NCBI GenBank assembly: GCA_902492655.1
Contig: CABUMF010000036.1
Coordinates: forward strand, 1-20,721
Length of the DNA stretch: 20,721 nt
Reading direction: 5' to 3'
Origin: an uncultured Eubacteriales bacterium
Lineage (GTDB): Bacteria; Bacillota; Clostridia; HGM11514
The notes beneath the pieces are model-generated. The model saw only the letters and a program-made list of their open reading frames with translations, was not told the origin of the DNA and made no database searches. A program made the position numbers and the translations under genes. Below are positions 20,540 through 20,721 of the stretch, piece by piece (position 1 is the stretch's first letter; each line of letters starts with the position of its first letter).

Positions 20540-20721
20540 TTTTGTTTACCTCCGTTTATGAAATTTTCAAGTATCTGTTTTCCGTGCGGCGTCATGATAG
20601 ATTCGGGATGGAACTGTACACCGTATATTGGATATTCTTTGTGCTGTACTGCCATTATTTCGCCGTCATCTGTTTGTGCCGTAACCTCCAGACAATCAGG
20701 AATCGTGCATTTGTCTGCCGC
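20536..20721 (-). CDS. trpG: Anthranilate synthase glutamine amidotransferase subunit, C-terminal part
   Basis: Only the last 61 codons are in the window. The frame reads EIMAVQHKEYPIYGVQFHPESIMTPHGKQILENF, with the His-x-Glu of the class I glutamine amidotransferase triad in QFHPES. The nucleophilic cysteine lies outside. TrpG supplies ammonia from glutamine to TrpE. The close PabA subfamily has the same motif, but the position directly before trpD fixes it as TrpG. The stop TGA overlaps the trpD start by four bases. trpE would be expected just upstream, beyond the window. Confidence 0.95.
   Translation of the reverse strand, partial: AADKCTIPDCLEVTAQTDDGEIMAVQHKEYPIYGVQFHPESIMTPHGKQILENFINGGKQK

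Overview
The window looks like a chromosomal segment of a low-GC Gram-positive bacterium of the Clostridia type. Supporting signs are tRNA genes without an encoded CCA tail directly behind a 5S rRNA, strong AGGAGG-type ribosome binding sites, S-layer-homology (SLH) cell-wall anchoring, an Spx/ArsC-type protein, and CAZymes of the plant-polysaccharide kind. A gut or rumen fibre degrader would fit, but the species cannot be named from the sequence.

Layout. Positions 1-374 hold the end of an rRNA operon: the 5S 3' end, then tRNA-Asn(GTT), tRNA-Glu(TTC) and tRNA(CAT), closed by a strong terminator. Positions ~750-9803 are a ~9.05-kb integrated element that splits an AraC-family regulator gene. 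The C-terminal piece lies at 539-754 and the middle piece at ~9799-10133. Joining the two at a shared AATAT restores the reading frame through the AraC DNA-binding domain. The element carries a small serine resolvase, a large serine integrase broken by one in-frame TAA, a short unknown protein, a truncated HAD-like protein, an SLH surface protein, two divergent XRE regulators around a compact operator region, and two paralogous HUH (rolling-circle type) Rep proteins. Short repeats upstream of the first Rep gene may be an origin. Two micro-ORFs on the minus strand share a ten-residue peptide (RG[HY]LKYS[DN]NS) whose codons differ mostly silently.

Positions 10195-14757 hold two plant-polysaccharide genes on the plus strand: a GH127-type beta-L-arabinofuranosidase and a secreted beta-helix protein resembling GH141. 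The ruined araC remnant lies divergently beside the GH127 gene and was probably its regulator. Positions 14930-15966 hold a small housekeeping cluster: a MutT-like Nudix hydrolase, an ArsC/Spx-family protein and a TM2-domain membrane protein. Positions 16105-20721 hold most of a tryptophan operon on the minus strand in the order trpG(partial)-D-C-F-B-A, tightly packed with overlapping start and stop codons and ending in a strong terminator; its promoter and any trpE lie outside the window.

The most interesting part is the element. It combines integrase-mediated insertion with two Rep-like proteins, and its surface-protein cargo sits directly behind a regulator in what looks like one transcription unit. 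The integrase stop codon suggests it is now immobile, unless the stop is read through or the integrase is supplied in trans.
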